Shown here: positions 1 through 12,930 of the stretch, piece by piece | How positions within the stretch are numbered: position 1 is the stretch's first letter | Layout: each line of letters starts with the position of its first letter | DNA from: Gossypium raimondii | Taxonomy: Eukaryota > Streptophyta > Magnoliopsida > Malvales > Malvaceae | DNA: 64,000 nt | Reading direction: 5' to 3' | NCBI RefSeq assembly: GCF_025698545.1 | Contig: NC_068571.1 | Coordinates: forward strand, 52,237,733 to 52,301,732 | Made by a program: the position numbers and the translations under genes | Notes under the pieces: generated by a model | Told to the model about the DNA's origin: nothing | What the model saw: only the letters and a program-made list of their open reading frames with translations | Databases searched by the model: none

Positions 1-365
1 ACCATCATATCAATGTTAATAATCAGACCAGAGGTTGAACAGGAGGGTTGCCGGCGCAAGTCTTTCAACCTGCTGCTCTAATGTTAATACTAAAAGCATT
101 AAATAAGTATCAAATACAGTGTACTAAACCAAAACATGCATTAATTTTTTTTATGAAAAAACCAAACACGCATTTTACTCAATGGGTTCACCCATCAATT
201 GAAATAGGAAGTGGTCAAGGGTTCAACTCTTAGAACTTACAAAAAAATCAATAATAAAATAAATACCTAAAACTTATTTGATACCTAGCCCTTAACAGAT
301 GTTATTAAGCTAACCATTCAATCACCATGGCATATGCACAATAGCAGAGCTTTCAGAAGACCTAC

Positions 366-2035
366 CTGAACTCATGGGAGTCATTATTTAATCTTGATCG
401 AGCATCAGAAACAGGTCTTTGTTGTATTCCCTGTTTAGGTTCCCGGTAACCTTCGATGGGTTTAGTTGATACCATACTTGGAGATACATCAGGTTTTATC
501 CCAGATCGTTTTTTCTTCATCTTTGCCTTTTCCCATCCATCAACAGCACCAGCTAAAGTTCGATCTTCACCCTGAACTGCAGCACTATTTGGAATTCTGA
601 GCATTTCCCTATCCCTATCTGCATTACCAGGCTGCCTGACTAGAGAATTATTCTGCAATATCCATCTAGATTCATCAGAACAAATGTTAAATATTCTATA
701 TAAGAGATAGCGAAGCACAAAGGGTGCACACATGTAAATTGGGCACCAAACACCAAGATGAGACCAAAGATACAAAAACTACACAAAAAAAGTAAGAAAA
801 TGCAATGAAAAACCAAATTCATACCAGAGCATGTGTAAAACAGAATATTATGTAGGCTTGTGTAATAGGAAATGGTTTTCCAATCACTTATATAAGTACT
901 AACTCAACAACTGAAATACATAAGAAAATCTTTTGAAAAGGAACAGTAAAGGGAACAAACCACCTATCATCATCTCACAGGATCGAGAGAAAGAAGCAAG
1001 GTTTGACTCAGTGACAAATGGACAAAAAAAAGAAATGAACTAATATAGAAAATTGAAGGGAAAGCTAGAGGGAAGGAAAAAATAAGCAATAATGACAGCA
1101 GTAATTACACACTAGGATACTGCACTCTTCGATTGCAATCATACTTGAATATGGCACGTAAAACAGCCATTGCACAAACTTACTAAATACATTGTATCTA
1201 GGCACAATAGAAGATATAATATCATCATGACAGAAAATGCACAAAGATGAAAGATATAAAAGATACAAACCCTAACATCCAGCAGAGAAGTTCGAGTACG
1301 TTTATTAGGAAAAGCACTTTTAGGCCTTTCTTCTGACTTCTGCTGTTCAAATTCAAAACCTCCAGCAATGGAATGATTATGTATTCCCATCTTACCAATG
1401 CTTGGCCCCAAGACTGACCGATCACTAGATAGCAAAGCATTAGACCGGTCACTACTAAAGCTTTCTGATCGAGATCTCTTCTTAGATGGAATGGTTGGGA
1501 AAAACTTGTTGAAGACTGATAAGGCTTCATTGAAAGTTTTCATGCGCTCCCTGTTAACCAATTACATTAAAAACTAAAGACAACTACAATCCAAAAAAAA
1601 AAAAAAAACAAAGAACTACCTCGCTTTGACAGAGCAATCACGTAGACCAGTCTTAACTCGTTTGATTTCCTCAGGTATGGGAGAAGGCAGCAGCTTGCCT
1701 TTTGACAACAGAGTTGGAGCTTCATCAGCAGAAATGCCAAGAGCAACATTAATGTGCCGCTTAAAGTCTCCTTGGCGACTAGACTTATGATCAGCAGCAA
1801 CCACCTTGGGATCAAAGCGCAAGCACTGGAAGAAGTTGGATACGTCTCCTTGGGCTACTAAGGAAGTGCTCCTCGACATACTTGCCAGAGAAGATTGAAT
1901 TTGATTATCCAAGGTCTCACGAAAGCTACCTGATCTGTCTAATTGAGCAGCTAAGTGGGCTCCACGCTGCCCACTAGTGTACAGTGGCCTATCTGGGCTA
2001 TCAGAAGGCAGATCAAACTTGCTAGACGTTGCCAT
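366..2035 (-). CDS. Conserved plant protein of unknown function (At4g29790/At2g19390-like), 5' coding exons, partial
   Basis: Three coding exons read on the minus strand: 2035-1620, 1550-1271 and 652-366. All have GT-AG borders and phases (2, 0, 2) that join without a stop. The protein opens MATSSKFDLPSDSPDRPLYT, has 'NFFQCLRFDPK', then 'FPTIPSKKRSRSESF', then 'VQGEDRTLAGAVDGWEKAKM' followed by KKKRSG. This order matches the N-terminal third of a large land-plant family that I know only as At4g29790/At2g19390-type (sometimes labelled SRRM-like). It is rich in S, R and K with several basic clusters, suggesting a nuclear protein; no enzymatic domain is visible. The next exon would lie left of base 1, because 1-365 reads as intron. 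The start is chosen because upstream of it lies a spliced 5' UTR. Function is unknown; family identity is fairly sure, from recognition only. Confidence 0.85.
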
Positions 2036-3470
2036 TGCATCAGGTTTTGAAAATCCACAATCTTACAAGGCCAATAAATAAAGTGGTGCATGACAAATTT
2101 GCCGTACAACAGCACATAAAGGCTGATTTAAACTCTTAAGGACCAAAAACAACCTATCTGCAAAGGAGAGAAAACTGAAGATGAGCATATAAATTTTGTA
2201 TTAGATCCCAAATCCACTGAATACTACTTCAAAATTCATGCTTTTTTATGCATAATGCACATGTAAAAGTACAACTAGAAGCAGTAGGTTAAAATTAAGT
2301 CGTAAAGTAATCCCCAGTAGTTATAAAGAAATATCACTGCCCATGGAACTAAAATGGCATTCATCACCTTCAACAGCCTGTGCCATAAATCTTTTATGGA
2401 GTGCAAGTAGAAAAACAGCCACATCATGTATCATTTATCATAGATATGTGCACACACACGAATCAGAGTGTAAGTGCTGGAAAATTTTTTAAAACCTTAC
2501 ATTATCAAATTAGAACTAATCAAACAAATATGGAAAAGAAAATAAATGATCGTAAAAATACAGGGCTGGCTTCATTAACTATCTCACCTTGATTCATGTG
2601 CACACATCACCTCATCATGAAAAATTATATATATTAAATAATTTACCTTGTTTTATCTGATAGAATCATAGTTCGCAAAGTTAGCCCCAAGTCAATTTCA
2701 GCAAATTAATTAAACTCGAACCAAAGAACGCTGCCACTATTTAACTAGCTGCTCCAGCTGAAAATATTCTATATATCATATCACTAAATATCTATCTCAC
2801 CCAAATAAGATCTAGAAGGACAAACATTATTTAACTAATGAAACTAACTTTGATTTCAGCTGCCGGGACATCTAGTACATAGCAATCAGTAATAGCAGTA
2901 TTCCCATTTTAATTATTTCCTAATCAACATTGCTTTTCTGTTTCTCCCTTTTTTTGACTAAGCCAGAGATAACATATACAATTGCATTCAACTTAACTTT
3001 CCTTACTTCAATCAAACCCAATCTAAAATTCAGTCACATAGCAATCCAAGAAAAAAACAATAATTCAGTGAAATTCCACAATATTGCTTCATTATTCAAC
3101 TAATCAACAAAACCCAGCTTCATCAAACGAAAAATGCTCTATCTTACACAGTAAAAGCCACTCTAAACTAAAAAAAAAAAAATCAAAATGGAATCCTCTA
3201 AACTCCACGATTTTACATCTCAATCATACTTCATTAATCGAACCACAACAATTAGAAAAAAAAAATCGCAGAAAAACCCTAAAAACTAAACCAAGATGAA
3301 TATCATAAAACAAACTGAAATTTCAATCAAACAAAATTTTAAAAAAAAACAGTGAACAATTTTTAAAAAAAGAAAACCCTAGAGCTTGTAATCAAAGAAT
3401 GTGAGTATATAGAAATAATATACCTTCAATGAATCACAAACAAGATTCGATGGCGGAGGCTATACTTTTT
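2036..3470 (-). other. 5' UTR and 5' UTR intron of the 366-2035 gene
   Basis: On the minus strand an acceptor (TTTGCAG, ending at 2158) opens a leader exon from 2157 that runs into the ATG at 2035. A donor (AAG/GTATAT) sits at about 3425, followed 5' by a short exon containing an out-of-frame ATG near 3450. The intron between them (about 3424-2158) is AT-rich and non-coding. It holds two telo-box-like AAACCCTA sites on the plus strand (3274-3282 and 3374-3381). A 12-base C run (3604-3615) lies about 150 bases further upstream. The exact transcription start cannot be read from the sequence. Confidence 0.55.
3274..3381 (+). promoter_or_regulatory. Two telo-box-like AAACCCTA motifs
   Basis: AAACCCTAA at 3274-3282 and AAACCCTA at 3374-3381 lie in the first (5' UTR) intron of the 366-2035 gene. 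In plants this motif is bound by TRB-type single-Myb factors and is frequent near the 5' ends of housekeeping genes. A TRB-like gene is itself present at 39.7-43.2 kb. Whether these copies act is not shown. Confidence 0.35.
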
Positions 3471-4860
3471 TTTAAGCAAATAATTAAAACTTTTCTTTAA
3501 ATTAGGGATACGAAATTTGGCTTTTTATTTACGTAATTTTGATTGAAAGCTCTAAATCGAAGAGTGGGAAAGTTCGTACATGGCCATGGAGGTCGAAAGC
3601 GTTCCCCCCCCCCCCTTTCTCTGTGTTTTGATCGGCAATGAAAATTTGGGATTTATTAAATGACGATTATACCCACCTTTGATGAGGGAGGTGTAGTGTT
3701 ATTGAATAAGGAGTTTTTGGTGAATTAGAAGTATGTTGAGCCGGCTCTTATGAGACAGCTTGTGGTTTATGTAATGTGGGAGAGTCCTTTTGGGTATTGG
3801 TTTTTATTTTCTCTTTTAGCGAAAAAAAAAAACTTAAATTAACCATAAATTGTATAATTTCAGACTTTTTCAGTTAAAAGAAAATATTTGGACTTTTAAG
3901 ATCATAGAATCTATGGATTCAAAAATATTCTCTTCCTTTATTTTTTGAGTTGACAATTGGCAATGTAATTTACTTAATCCACATCCATCATACTCAATTC
4001 TATTATTTAAATATTTAATTAAATTAATGTTATTTTATCAACCGAATTCTTATTCCGTTATAAAATTATTAAAATCTATTCATTTTATAAAGCAAATGAA
4101 TATTATTTTGATTTGTATGAAGTGGTGATTAAAATTTTTATCGACACGGGTTCAAATCGTGTCACTCTATCTCTCAATCCTAATATTGTTAAAAAAAAGT
4201 AAAGTAACAAACATTAGGCTCAAATATATCACAAGTCCCTACCCTTTTCAAAAAATTAGAATATAATCCCTGTATTTTCATTTTTTTTGAGTTTAGTCCC
4301 TTTACTTTTTCAAATTTCAAAATTTATATTCAACCATTAACACTCTGAAAATGTTTTCTATGTTTTCCTGTGTTTGTTTCATGGAAGACAGTTTGGTCAA
4401 CGAAAAATTACTTACAGATCAATGAAAAACAAGTTATTTTTATTGTAAAATGACTTACCTTTTTTTAAAAGTACAACTCATTTTCCGGAAAAGAACTCAT
4501 TTATGAGTAATTTATTTTTATATAAAATTAACTTAAATAAAGTTTAATGTTATTATATTAATAATAAATTTTTAGTTGTAGTTTTAGTTTTAAAAATATC
4601 AATATATTAATATGAAATCTAATTCTTTTCAATATTATTAAACATACATATTAATTATTTATATTTAATAATATAATAATTTATTTATAAATGGTTAATA
4701 GAATTTATTGTTTTAATAAATTATTTAATATTATAATTTTATTTTAATAATAAAATTTAAAATAATAATTTAAAATAATATTCTTCATATGTTAATATTT
4801 TAATAATAAGTATATATTACAACTATAAATATACTAATAATAAATGTTTTATAGTATAAA

Positions 4861-5220
4861 GGTTAAAATATGTCATAAGTCCATGTACTCTTCAAAATTT
4901 TGAAATTTAGTCTTTATACTTTTATTATCGTGATTTAATCCTCTACATTTTAGATTTGAAAATCAAGTTCGATTGTCATAGTGTTAACATTTTTTCGACA
5001 ACTTTGTTGATGTGACATATTTAAATAAAATACGCTTTGTAGTCATGTAACTAAAAATTACATTTGTAATTAACCTAGATTTAATAAACATTTTTAATAG
5101 TGCCAATAAATGAACACTGAATTTTGAAATATAAAAGTATGACTAAATTCCACAAATAGAAGTACAATGACTAAATTTTAAATTTACTGAAGAGTACAAA
5201 ACTTATGACTTATTTTAACT
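4861..5220. mobile_element. Mutator-type MITE with 9-bp target duplication
   Basis: The left end GGTTAAAATATGTCATAAG is mirrored by the reverse complement of the right end, AGTTAAAATAAGTCATAAG. The inverted similarity continues inward for roughly 100 bases (both arms carry a degenerate AAATTTAGTC segment). The flanks are TAGTATAAA (4852-4860) and TAGTACAAA (5221-5229), eight of nine bases identical. A 9-bp duplication is the hallmark of Mutator-like transposition. There is no coding capacity. Confidence 0.7.
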
Positions 5221-5880
5221 TAGTACAAAATATGAATATTTTAATTATATAAACATGAGTATCTATTTAAATAATACTTAGCTGCATTATCCCTTGCAAC
5301 TCTAATATGATAATATGCACTCCCATATATGTAATATGTGTAATTTAAATTAGGTTTTAATTAAACATTATTTATTTTCAAGTTTATATATGATATTGAT
5401 TATTACAAAATATTAGATTGTTATAAAATAAATTTCGATTGTCGAAAAGAAATTGTACTATAATATTTTGTAACAAATATATTTATGTCATGTTTGTTTC
5501 ACAAAAAATAACTTTTAAAAAATGATTTCAGAAAATTTTGCCAAATAACGGAAAATATTTTACGCAGAATCGTCCAAACACTAGAAAGTATAAGGGTGCG
5601 TTTGGTTCGCTGTATTGGATTAGAGGTGTATTGGGATTAGAGGTGTATTGGATTAGAGGTGTAATAGCTAATCCACTGTTTGGTTGAATGTAATGGAATA
5701 GAGGCGTAATAGTAATCTTGTGTTTGGTTGAATGGAATAGAGGTGTAATAGCATAATGGAAAAAACTAAAATGACTAGAATACCCTTAGCATAAATTTGT
5801 TTTGGTAAATGATTATTGTTATTGTTATTTAAATTTTAATAAGATTATTATTATCAATAATAAAAATTTAATCATATTTA

Positions 5881-6145
5881 AACATAATTATTATTAAATA
5901 TATTTTAATTAAAATATATAATTTAATAAAATTCTTAATAATCAATATTCTTATATGAATTTACTCAAATCATAATATATGATACTATAAAATATAATTT
6001 AACATAATTATTATTAAATACATTTTAATTAAAATATATGATTTAATAAAATTCTTAATATTAAATATTCTTATATGAATTTACTAAAATTATAATATAT
6101 AATAGTATAAAATATAATATAACATAATTATTATTAAATATAATC
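5881..6145. repeat. 120-bp tandem repeat, about 2.2 copies
   Basis: The sequence AACATAATTATTATTAAATA begins at exactly 5881, 6001 and 6121, giving a 120-bp period. The first two units are alike along their whole length with scattered substitutions; the third breaks off after about 25 bases. The repeat lies near the left end of the Harbinger-like element and is nearly pure A+T. Confidence 0.85.
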
Positions 6146-7162
6146 AATTTTTTTGGCATTTAAACCATTCCCTCTTACTAAACCTGATTTCACCACGAAT
6201 TCGTCAAACTCTTTGTTTCATCTGGGGCAAATTATAGGTTTAATTTTCGTCCTTTTTCTCTTCAATTCTGAGGAGGAATCTCACATTTTTTTCTTCAATT
6301 TTATTATGAAGAAAATATAATAAATAAATTTGATGAATTTTATTAGATTTGGAAAATGGTGCTTTAAACAATTAAATGATACACTTTTAGACTCCACAAA
6401 TAGAGTCAAAAGATTGACAAGTGTTCTACAGAGGTATAGTAAAATATTAACCTAGTAATATTAAAAAAAGAAAAAATGTGAAATTGCTTTCTGGTAGAAT
6501 CTAAATAGAATTGAAGAAGAAATAAAAACGAAATGTTACAGACTAAATTAACCAAAATGGTAAAGATTGAGGTTGTATCTATGGTTATACAATAATATAG
6601 GGATTGTGCTTAAAATTTATGCCATATGTTAATAGGCCTTAAAACGTTTGAGATAATATCCAAAATCTTGTCCCTATAAAACTGGGTGATGATGTTACAC
6701 TAACCATGCTGGCTTTTAGAGATCCGAGTGCTAATACCTATCAAAATTCACTCAGTCCCATATACATATATATAACACACTCCATCTAATCCAATTTTAC
6801 CTCATATACAAACACTTTTGTCTCTCAAGTCTCTACAGTCTCGTTTTCACTTGCTTCCTTTGGATCGCTGCTTCCGAGTTGTTTTCAAACCATTCAAACC
6901 TTTTTTTATTGGCTTCATATCACCATTGCTTAATTGGTAGTCAAATGTTTTAACATTCCTAACAATTGCATGAACTATGGTCTCACTTTTCGGGACTAAT
7001 ATGGTTTTCCTCTCCACCACCGCATTCTGCCCGCATTTGAATCATCCTTTTCCATCAGAGACTAGAAGCACCAGGAACAGTATATTTTAGCAGAACAGGG
7101 AACATATCATGGCAACACCAGAAAAAAAACAACGGAAAAATTTGAGTTTTAACTCAATTGGT

Positions 7163-7346
7163 TCATGCAATTACCTTTAAAAATTGACATCTTTGCTTCC
7201 TGTGTTCAGTCAATGGAGTTTTAGGATCCGCAGAAGTATTCTTGGTTTTGTTATCAACAACAGCTAGGATCTGTCTTGCAAATTGATTTGCTTGAAGCAT
7301 TTCACCCACTGTTTCCCCTACTAACATTGCTGGTAATGACATTCTC
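7163..7346 (-). pseudogene. Unidentified spliceable exon inside the Harbinger-like element
   Basis: On the minus strand, a TTTTTGATGCAG acceptor is followed by an open exon and closed by an AAG/GTAATTG donor near 7172. It encodes about 58 residues: 'GECRRMSLPAMLVGETVGEM', then 'LQANQFARQILAVVDNKTKN', then TSADPKTPLTEHRKQRCQFLK. The composition is that of a real protein (balanced residues, a basic C-terminal 'EHRKQRC' patch), unlike the AT-rich surroundings. A possible first exon (ATGGTTCCCAA/GTACGC) lies at 8894-8880 in the same element and strand. I do not recognise the family. It may be a fragment captured by the transposon or part of the element's own accessory gene; downstream of the donor I found no convincing continuation. 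Confidence 0.4.
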
Positions 7347-7977
7347 CTACATTCACCTGCATCAAAAAGGTTGGATAAATCCAATTATTTGCCATCTTAG
7401 CTTGCTCAACGAAGTTGAACTTTGAAAAAGATCATTTCATAAAAAATTAGCTTATAAAGGAAAGCTAGTTTAATTGGGTTTAGGGTATATATGTATCTAA
7501 CCACACTCAAGTGCAAGAGAGTACAAGAGGTAGACAAATATGGCATTCTAAAAGTTACCTTGTAGTGGATATTTATATAGGAAATTCAAAATGAATGATA
7601 AATTCAAGAAACAATGCTCAAGAGAGGGACAGGACTTGCTTGTGGACTAATATAAAAAAGATAATTTAGATTAAAATATCATATCTATAGTCGACTAACT
7701 ACTGCAGTAGAAATTAGGGGTGTAATTGAGTTGAGCCAAGCTCCAATGTTGATAAGTTTGAGTTTAAATTCGACTTGAAATTCGAAACTTGATACTTGAT
7801 ACTTGATTTCCACATATGCTAATTTTCAATCAAACCCCAGTATTAGGGGACTGCTTCAACGAGACAAGGATGTAGAAAATGAGCATTAGCATATGTACAA
7901 ATGTAATAAGAAAATGGACTTTGGTCTCCCCTGCAACAACTCTTTTTTTTAAGTAACATCAACGAATGGGCATCAAG

Positions 7978-8537
7978 GTGGTTTTTTTTCATAAGAAAAT
8001 GTAATTAGAAGGGAGAAGAGATTTACAAATACAAATATTAAACCTCATATCATCAATTTGAAACCTACAGATTGGCATTAGCATATTTTTGGATTATCCT
8101 TGGACTTGCAGAAAATAATTGATAAATTCCCCCAAGGTGGATGTAATTTGACGAATTTATAAAGGGATACCCTCAGTTCCTGGTTCTCATCTTTCTTTGC
8201 TAAATACATACAAGTTGAGGCATTCATTATATAAATTGATGATCCAAGTAGTCTAGTTTTTCATTTGAATACAATACAGCAGCTGTATGTATGCATGTGT
8301 GTTGTGTAAGCGCATAGATTGAAATATAGCATAGCATTAGCTCTTAATAAACCACTCCCATTTTAGGTGGAACTGTGTAGACCTCTACCGCACTCGTTGC
8401 CCAGCATTTAGTCAGAGGATGTTCTCTCTTCTTTTATCCCTTTATTCTACTCCTTTTTAAAGGTGGTTTTTTTCATAAGAAAATGTAATTAGAAGGGAGA
8501 AGAGATTTACAAATACAAATATTAAACCTCATATCAG
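7978..8537. repeat. Direct repeat of about 76 bp (7978-8055 and 8461-8537)
   Basis: Both copies run from GGTGGTTTTTTT through CATAAGAAAATGTAATTAGA to AAACCTCATATCA with essentially no differences except T-run length. They are about 483 bases apart within the Harbinger-like element. Near-identity implies a recent internal duplication. Confidence 0.85.
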
Positions 8538-11500
8538 CAAATACAGATTCGAAGGTTAGGGCAGACAAGGTTAGGGAGAAGAGATTCAATTTCTACAAAT
8601 GTTGAATCTTTCGTCATAAAAAACATAAAAGGAAAACATGTTGAAAGAATGTTAGGGCAGACAATGTTTACCTTGATTGAATTGGGATTCACTGCATTTG
8701 AAGTCACTGCATTTGGAGATAATTGGCAGACAATTTCAAGAGACTTCCCTACTCACTGCATTTGAAGAAAACAAAAAACAAAAATAAAGAAACAATATTT
8801 CAAGAACAGATCATTAAATTCATGGTATATATAAAGAAATTTAATTGAAATCAAAGGAATAGAAGAAGGGAGAAGCGTACTTGGGAACCATTGCTGCTAC
8901 TCTCTGTTACTCTGTTACCTCATACGATTCGTAATTGAAGGCCTTGTTGAGGGTTGTTAGGGTTTGTTAAAGGGTTGGTCAGGATAGAAGCATGAAAAGG
9001 AGGGAGAAGGTTGGAAGGAAATGGAAAGAAAAATGAAAAAAAGAAGAAGATGTTTCAGACGTGAGAAAGAAATGAGAAATGAGAAAGAAATGAGAAGACG
9101 GCTGGGGAGGGTAAAACAGACTCTGATTAGCTAATCCTTACTTTTGGAAGCTATTAGAAATCAGCGTTGAAGCAGAGAAAATAAGAAATACCTCCCTAAT
9201 GTAATAGGCCCGTATTAGGGCAATACATTGAACCAAACAAGGGATTAAGTGGGCCCACAGAATAGGGGTGTAATGGCTAATCCATTACACCCAACCAAAC
9301 ATGGTGTAAGTTTTTCCAAAAAAATCAATCCATTTTTTAGAAATCATTTTCTGAAAATTATTTTCAATGAAATAAATGCATGTAGCACCTTGAGGTCATG
9401 TCACATTCAGGTACTAAATTGGACCTAGATACCAAATTCAGGAACAAAAAATTATATTATCCCAACAAAGTTTTATGACTCTGTAAAAAATATTTTATTG
9501 TCTCATATTAAAGATTTAATTGCACTAGATATCCATAAACTATGATCCTCGTTTTAAATTGGTCCTTAGAGTTCAAAACATTTTAATTACATCATCATTC
9601 TATCAATGTTATACCAAGTAAGTCATTCTATTACCAAAATCATCAATTTATCTATTAAATAAAACATCAGATATTTGTGACATAATTTAGGATGAAAATT
9701 TTAAAGAAAATGGATGTTTTAAAAATATTGGTTTTGAGGCTTTTAAAGCTTTTACAAAAATTTATTGTTGACCATCTTTTATTTTCTTTGTTTTACTTTC
9801 TTAATGTTATGTGGCAACTCTATACTTTTCTTTGAAATATTAGTTTTAAATTATGCTACATAATATTTAGTATGTCATTTAATGGTTAAAATAACAATTT
9901 TAATAATAAAATAATCTAATTGATATAACATTAATAGTTTGGATATACAATTAGGATCTTTTGGAGTTTTAGAACCAATTTAGAACGAGAGTCGTAGCTT
10001 GGGGGAGATATGGTGCAATTAATTTCATACCAAACTATTGTAGTTGACTCTTTTTTTTTCTGAATTTTGTTGCTTTAAATATTTTTATTAGGGTAAACTA
10101 TACTAGTAGTCATCCAACTATGTATAAGTTTTCATTTTGGTCATTTAACTAAAAAAGTTATAATTTGGTTATCAACGCTTTCGAGATTTTTTTTTGTCAC
10201 CCAACCGTTAAGTGACTAACGGAATGATAATATGCCACTTTTTAATTGGTATAATAATAAATTTAATCATCAATCTTGACATTGAATCTATATAAAATAT
10301 AAAAAAAAAGAAACAATATTCATTTTAGAATATTTATTAAAAACTATAAAATTTAAAAATATTTAAACACATAAAAATTAAAATATAAAATATCCATAAA
10401 ATCTCATCCAGACACTTTGTATAAAATTGTATTATTTAGCTATTGAGAGGAGACGAGGCTGATAGAGAATTTTAGGATAGAGTTTTACTTTGTTGTTGTT
10501 TTTAGCTTATTTTAGCCACTTTCATTTTTATTTGCAGTATTTTGTATTTTCCTTTTAGATACTTTGTAAGACCTTCTTTATATTTCAATTCAAAACAATT
10601 GTTCTTGTCCCATAGATAGTTAAATCTCTAGGTGGTTAATGGTATAATGAATCATGCAAATGAGTTTGATTGATTTAGTTAAAAATACATGCAAAGTGTT
10701 CGTAAATTGAAGCTACTTACATTGTGTAGGAGAGATGATCCTAAGTAACAAGAGTTAATCCTTATTAGAATTATCCTATTAACACACCGAGCATTGATAG
10801 TGATAAACAAAACGTGCGCTAGCTAAGGGTATGAGAGTTGAGGGTTAGAAGTGATAGTTATACTGGACGTGTATCAATAGAGTACTAGAGTATAAGGGGT
10901 GCATGAACCTTTGTTCTTATAGCCCTATTAGCGTACCAATCATCTCATTAGTCACAATTTGATTACTTTGCATCAATATTAAGTTCTTAGTTGATAGTTT
11001 AAATTTAATTCATTTATTCATTCTTTATGCATTCAGTTATCGTTTGCATCAATAATTAGCCCACAAATTTGTTGGTATTTTAGATTGATAAATCATTAAT
11101 ATTTTCCTTTTATAGTTGCAATTCTTATTTCCTAAACGATACATTCAGTTCTCTAGATTCAATCTTTGTAACACTTTTCGATGAGTATTTCATTATATTA
11201 TTACTTAAATAACAACTCATTTGCAAAACAATAAACTTCAAAATATTTTTAGATTTTTTTTATTTTTCATATATGTATTTACCGTCTATAATTAAGATTT
11301 GTGAGTATTTCTCCCAACAATTTATATCCAAAGTTCAAACCTGCATAAATGTTCCTACATTGCTTTGATGGCCTTTGTTCTCATGTTGTTTATTTTTCAT
11401 GTTTTAATTACAAAAGACATTTTCATAATCTTTTAAGCGAGTTGGTGTCGATTAACTCGTGACACTAACTTAGTTAAGAGTTCAAATAATAGTATAAATT

Positions 11501-12930
11501 ATGACACATTTACGATGTGGGTGATAAAATTTATATAAACAACAAATAAGATTTTAGTTGAAATAGTAAAGTATAAATGTTTAAAGCATCTTGTCTTAAG
11601 TTCAGATCCATTATGTGTATATATATTTTAAAATTTTTATATAAAATATATAAAAGTCAAAAGCATTTTAAAACAACATAATTTACTTTATAAAGTAATG
11701 TTATTTTAGTAAATTCTCAACTAAATTTGTGTTCGATTGACTCGTGATATTAAGTTATTAACTTAGTTAAGAGCTTAATATATAACATATATTAAAATAA
11801 GTTGTTGATACCTTTTTACAATAAATCACGCTTGAAGTTAACTCTAGAGTTAAAAATAGGATGAAACCGTAAATTTTGTATTGGATTGATATGAGATTAA
11901 AAAGTTTGAGGGCTAAAGCTAAACATTTTACATTAAAATAGTTCAGATTGAATTGTTATTTTTTTAAGGTACTTAAAAGTGAATACTTTTTAATAGATTT
12001 AAAATAATTAAATTGAAGTATTAACTGTACCATTTAGACGAGTAGTATGAGTTCTTGCAAGACAAGGGTAAGCTAGATGCATAGGAGCTTGTGTTTACGA
12101 ATGTTCTTTAATACCCAAGTCATCACATGGTGTAATCATAGTAAGCAAGATAAATTAGGGAAGTAGTAAAATTGAAACAAAACAACTAAAAATTATATGT
12201 CTAAAATTCAACCCCAACCTAAAAAATTATTTATAAACACTTAATTAATTTATCTATAACTTAATTATTGTTTTTAAAAAATATATAATTTTAATAATTT
12301 TTTTTAATTTAGTATTGATTGAAGTGATTAACTTCTAAATAAGTTGATTGAGGTCGACTGGAAGTATGATAATTGTGTGTGAACTTGTGTTTTGGAATAT
12401 TCTTTGATACTTCGATCAATAAATGATGTAATCATGGTAAGTAAGATAAATTACAAAATAGTAAAATCGGGAGTGGCAAGAGAAAAGCTTGAATATTTAT
12501 TATTGATTTATTAATCCTTCGAGGAATTACTTGAAGATTATTTATGAGTTGATCGTTTGGTCATGTTAGTGTGTCAATTACCTAGTGATTAATTTGTTGA
12601 TCTTATAACCTCGCAGGGACGACGCCAAGAGGGTAGATAGAGGTCTAGCACCCTCAAAATGACAAGTTGTTATTTTAGTCCCTTGCATTTTTTAAAATTA
12701 TAAGTTAATTTAATGGTTAAAATACATTTTAGCTCCTAAAGATGAAATCTTTTACTTCAATCCTTTTAAAATTATAAAATAACAAGTATATACAAAAATA
12801 AAATTATACTTTAATCCCTCTAAAATTTTATAATTTAATTTCGACTCTAAAGATAAAATTCTAGATTTGTCACTTGATTTTTTCAAGATATTTTTTTCTA
12901 TAAATAAATATGTATGAAGAGCACTAACTA

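Larger units (their letters stand above)
5594..9306. mobile_element. PIF/Harbinger-like TIR element, 3.7 kb, non-autonomous
   Basis: The left end reads GGGTGCGTTTGGTTCGCTGT and continues into TTGGATTAG. The right end, reverse-complemented, reads CACCATGTTTGGTTGGGTGT and continues into AATGGATTAGCC. Both ends are followed by AT-rich repeats of 'GGTGTAATAGC' type. The element is flanked by TAA at 5591-5593 and 9307-9309. A 3-bp TAA/TTA duplication with GTTTGGTT-bearing ends is typical of the PIF/Harbinger group. I could not find a HARBI1-type DDE nuclease or an intact Myb-like ORF inside. The interior has a 120-bp tandem repeat, a 76-bp direct repeat and minus-strand exons that look gene-like (8894-8880 and 7346-7172), so it may be a Pack-type carrier. 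Superfamily assignment rests on ends and duplication only. Confidence 0.7.

Noticed and set aside
3604-3615. C12 run as a possible G-quadruplex or regulatory site
   Set aside because: A single homopolymer without further G/C tracts nearby; more likely a slippage-prone run.
10440-11340. Second LTR-like remnant
   Set aside because: Same reasoning: suggestive text only, no paired repeats and no coding remains.
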